The position numbers and the translations under genes were made by a program. The notes beneath the pieces were generated by a model. The model was not told the DNA's origin and searched no databases. It was given only the letters and a program-made list of their open reading frames with translations. Of a stretch of 64,000 bases of DNA, positions 62,030 to 64,000 are shown piece by piece (within the stretch, counting starts at the first letter, position 1; each line of letters opens with the position of its first letter). Source of the DNA: Polyodon spathula (taxonomy: Eukaryota; Chordata; Actinopteri; Acipenseriformes; Polyodontidae); assembly GCF_017654505.1 (NCBI RefSeq), contig NC_054565.1:6317270-6381269 (forward strand), given 5' to 3'.

Positions 62030-64000
62030 CTATCACAAAATTACTACATTATTTTTTTTTATACATGTTTTCAATTTCTTGTTTTAAGAAGTTTTTTTTT
62101 TTTTTTCTGCTTCACTATTTTAAAATTAGATCTGTATTGACAAACAGCATGCTCCTTTGCTGGAACTAATTTCTACACTGAAAAGTATTCTGCTTTAACA
62201 AGTTTTTATCACAGATTTATTGCAGATGGATATTGCTGGTAGAAAATGAATACACTATTCAGCGGATCAGTGTGTGTGTGACAACAGACAGGGTGCAAAG
62301 CTGACAGCGCTTCAAGGCATAAAGCTGTCGACGCATGTTAAGGTTACACTCTCTTGCATACAAGAGTTTTAAATTATCATAATGCTTTGTTAAATAATTA
62401 AACTGTGCTATGAATGCTTTCCTCTTATCACTGTGCTGTTACTTCAGAGCAAACTCGGTGCATGCACACAGAAAGCACACATAATCGCATATAATACACC
62501 TTGTATTTGTATAAAAATTAAGAGTTTATCGGATTATAGCCAAATGCAAACAAAGCAAGGTTGGGTTGAAGGTTAGGAGTGCATGATACAACTTTGGTGA
62601 AGAATGGTGCAAAATCAAGACAGATCTCGTGTTTGCCATGTAGAGTGTGAAAGACAGACAGACAGTCAGACAGGCAGACGGACAGGCACGCATGGATGGA
62701 TAGATACGATCAACCACAATGGTCCCCACTTACTTTCAAGAGGACCCTAACTACCATACAATGTAAATACATTGGCAAATACAGACTCAAAACAGGCACA
62801 CACAAAAAAAAAAAAAAAAAAAAAACAAGTCTTGCATCTCTCCACGATGGTGCACTGAGACTAGGCAAACTTCAATAGAACTTGTTGTTGTATTTTTCGT
62901 TGGCTGTACAGGGATGTTACTGTATTATTTTGCAAGTGATGTCCTGGTTTCCAGAAAGAGCGTCTGCTCATGTAATATCTTGCCTGGAGGCTGCCTCCAA
63001 TCCCATCTGCCCTTGGAGTGCAGTTACACCTGCCAGCCCTTCAGGAATGAAAAATATCCCGGAGAACTCAACAGTAAATCCCTCTCAGCCAATCCGAACG
63101 TCCAATTCATCAACATCCTCTGGCAGTCTTCACGAAGAAACAACATTGCCGGACTTTTCAAAGAAGGACTGGCTGTGCAATCAAGCCAAAGTGAAGAAAC
63201 GCAAACATCCCTGGCCAAACTGAAGCAAGATACAAAAGCTGCTTTCTGCTGAGTTTATGTTGGTCACAGTCACAATGACTGAAGCGATGCTTTAATTTTC
63301 CTGCGGACCCTCACCACACAACCCCGACTTTGGGAGGGGGATCAGAGGGTGGTGTGACCCCCACGCTGTTCATCTGCACTTGTGTCTGAAATTTACTGTT
63401 GATCATTAGCACAAACACGCACAACATGCAGCAGATAAATAAGATTCTTTTTTTTTTTTTTAGCCAAGGGCAATTTATCTCCCTTCCTGGGAATTACAGT
63501 GGCTAATCAATGTGCTGCTTCGTAATATCCTTTTAATAAAATAGTCCATTTATTTAGTATTTGAGAGCACGCAGAAAACAAACATTTAGCCTGGGTTTGT
63601 CTGTGTTTTACTTTGCAGTCCCTGATCAGATTACTCTTCTTTTTCTTTTTTAAATAATAAGAAATAAGCTTTGCTGAAGGCTAGTGGTACTTGCTCGCAG
63701 TAGTGGGATTCAGTATGAAGTGGCTGAGATCATACTGTCTCAGTATCTCTTTCGGTTAGCACGGCTAAATAAAGTCTAGTGTTGAAATAAGTATAATGCT
63801 TTGTTCAGGAACTGTATTGCCTATCCCCCAATCTCCAATAACAGAAACTAAATATTGTGATTATAGAGGAGATTACCTTGTGATCATAACACTGGCTCTT
63901 ATAAAAGTTTAAAAAGCATCTAGAAATGTAGCACAGCATAGTGAAAGTACGGTGAGCCACAGAACATCTAACACTCCAAATGTCACCGATGTTATCAATC

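Larger units (their letters stand above)
48071..64000. other. adgrb2: adgrb2 5' intron (upstream of the start-codon exon)
   Basis: An acceptor immediately before 48070 shows that an upstream, probably untranslated, exon exists. I found no CpG-rich promoter-like region, no donor-bearing 5' exon that I can support, and no other gene in these 15.9 kb. Listed repeats: 40-bp tandem array, hAT remnant, TTC tract, TG tract and pieces of the TGGTAAAGCA family. The overlapping ORFs of about 110 codons at 62882-63252 show no family signature. Confidence 0.6.

Noticed and set aside
62882..63252. Two overlapping plus-strand ORFs of about 112 codons
   Set aside because: No recognisable domain, both frames open over the same bases, no splice or promoter context. 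Most likely chance.

Overview
The window is vertebrate genomic DNA with long introns, GT-AG splice sites, dinucleotide microsatellites and decayed Tc1, hAT, LINE-like and SINE copies. The repeat mix suggests a ray-finned fish. A non-teleost such as a sturgeon or paddlefish is a reasonable guess, but that is inference and no species call is possible from the sequence alone.

One gene explains all the coding sequence I can support: adgrb2 (BAI2, adhesion G protein-coupled receptor B2), on the minus strand, so it reads from high to low coordinates. Fifteen coding exons were placed by splice sites, frame and remembered homology to vertebrate BAI2. They join in frame to 814 codons plus 2 nt. In order: start-codon exon with signal peptide and CUB-like domain (47308-48070); linker (24230-24313); four thrombospondin type 1 repeats, one per 165-bp exon (23260-23424, 19801-19965, 14282-14446, 12387-12551); two hormone-receptor-domain exons (11635-11736, 11208-11314); and GAIN-domain exons (10422-10616, 9564-9632, 8148-8256, 7513-7659, 5692-5767, 2928-3030, 424-467). 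The GPS, seven-transmembrane and cytoplasmic exons lie beyond position 1. At least one 5' untranslated exon must lie upstream (higher coordinates) of 48070. I could not find it, so promoter and first exon are probably outside the window.

The rest is intron. The 23-kb intron 24314-47307 holds a 1-kb minisatellite of about 37 units (34905-35931), a truncated Tc1 element, a SINE and long CA, TG, AT and C tracts. The region above 48070 holds a 40-bp tandem repeat, a broken hAT transposase fragment, a TTC/GAA tract and a TG tract. The 3' introns hold a 160-bp hAT-type MITE with an 8-bp target duplication, a 184-bp inverted-repeat element, two tandemly oriented SINEs and a 33-bp minisatellite that fills half of a 320-bp intron.

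I found no second protein-coding gene, RNA gene, CRISPR array or operon, and no clearly new biological system. The points most worth following are regulatory and structural: the in-frame cassette layout of the TSR exons combined with weak donors, and the repeat arrays close to splice sites.
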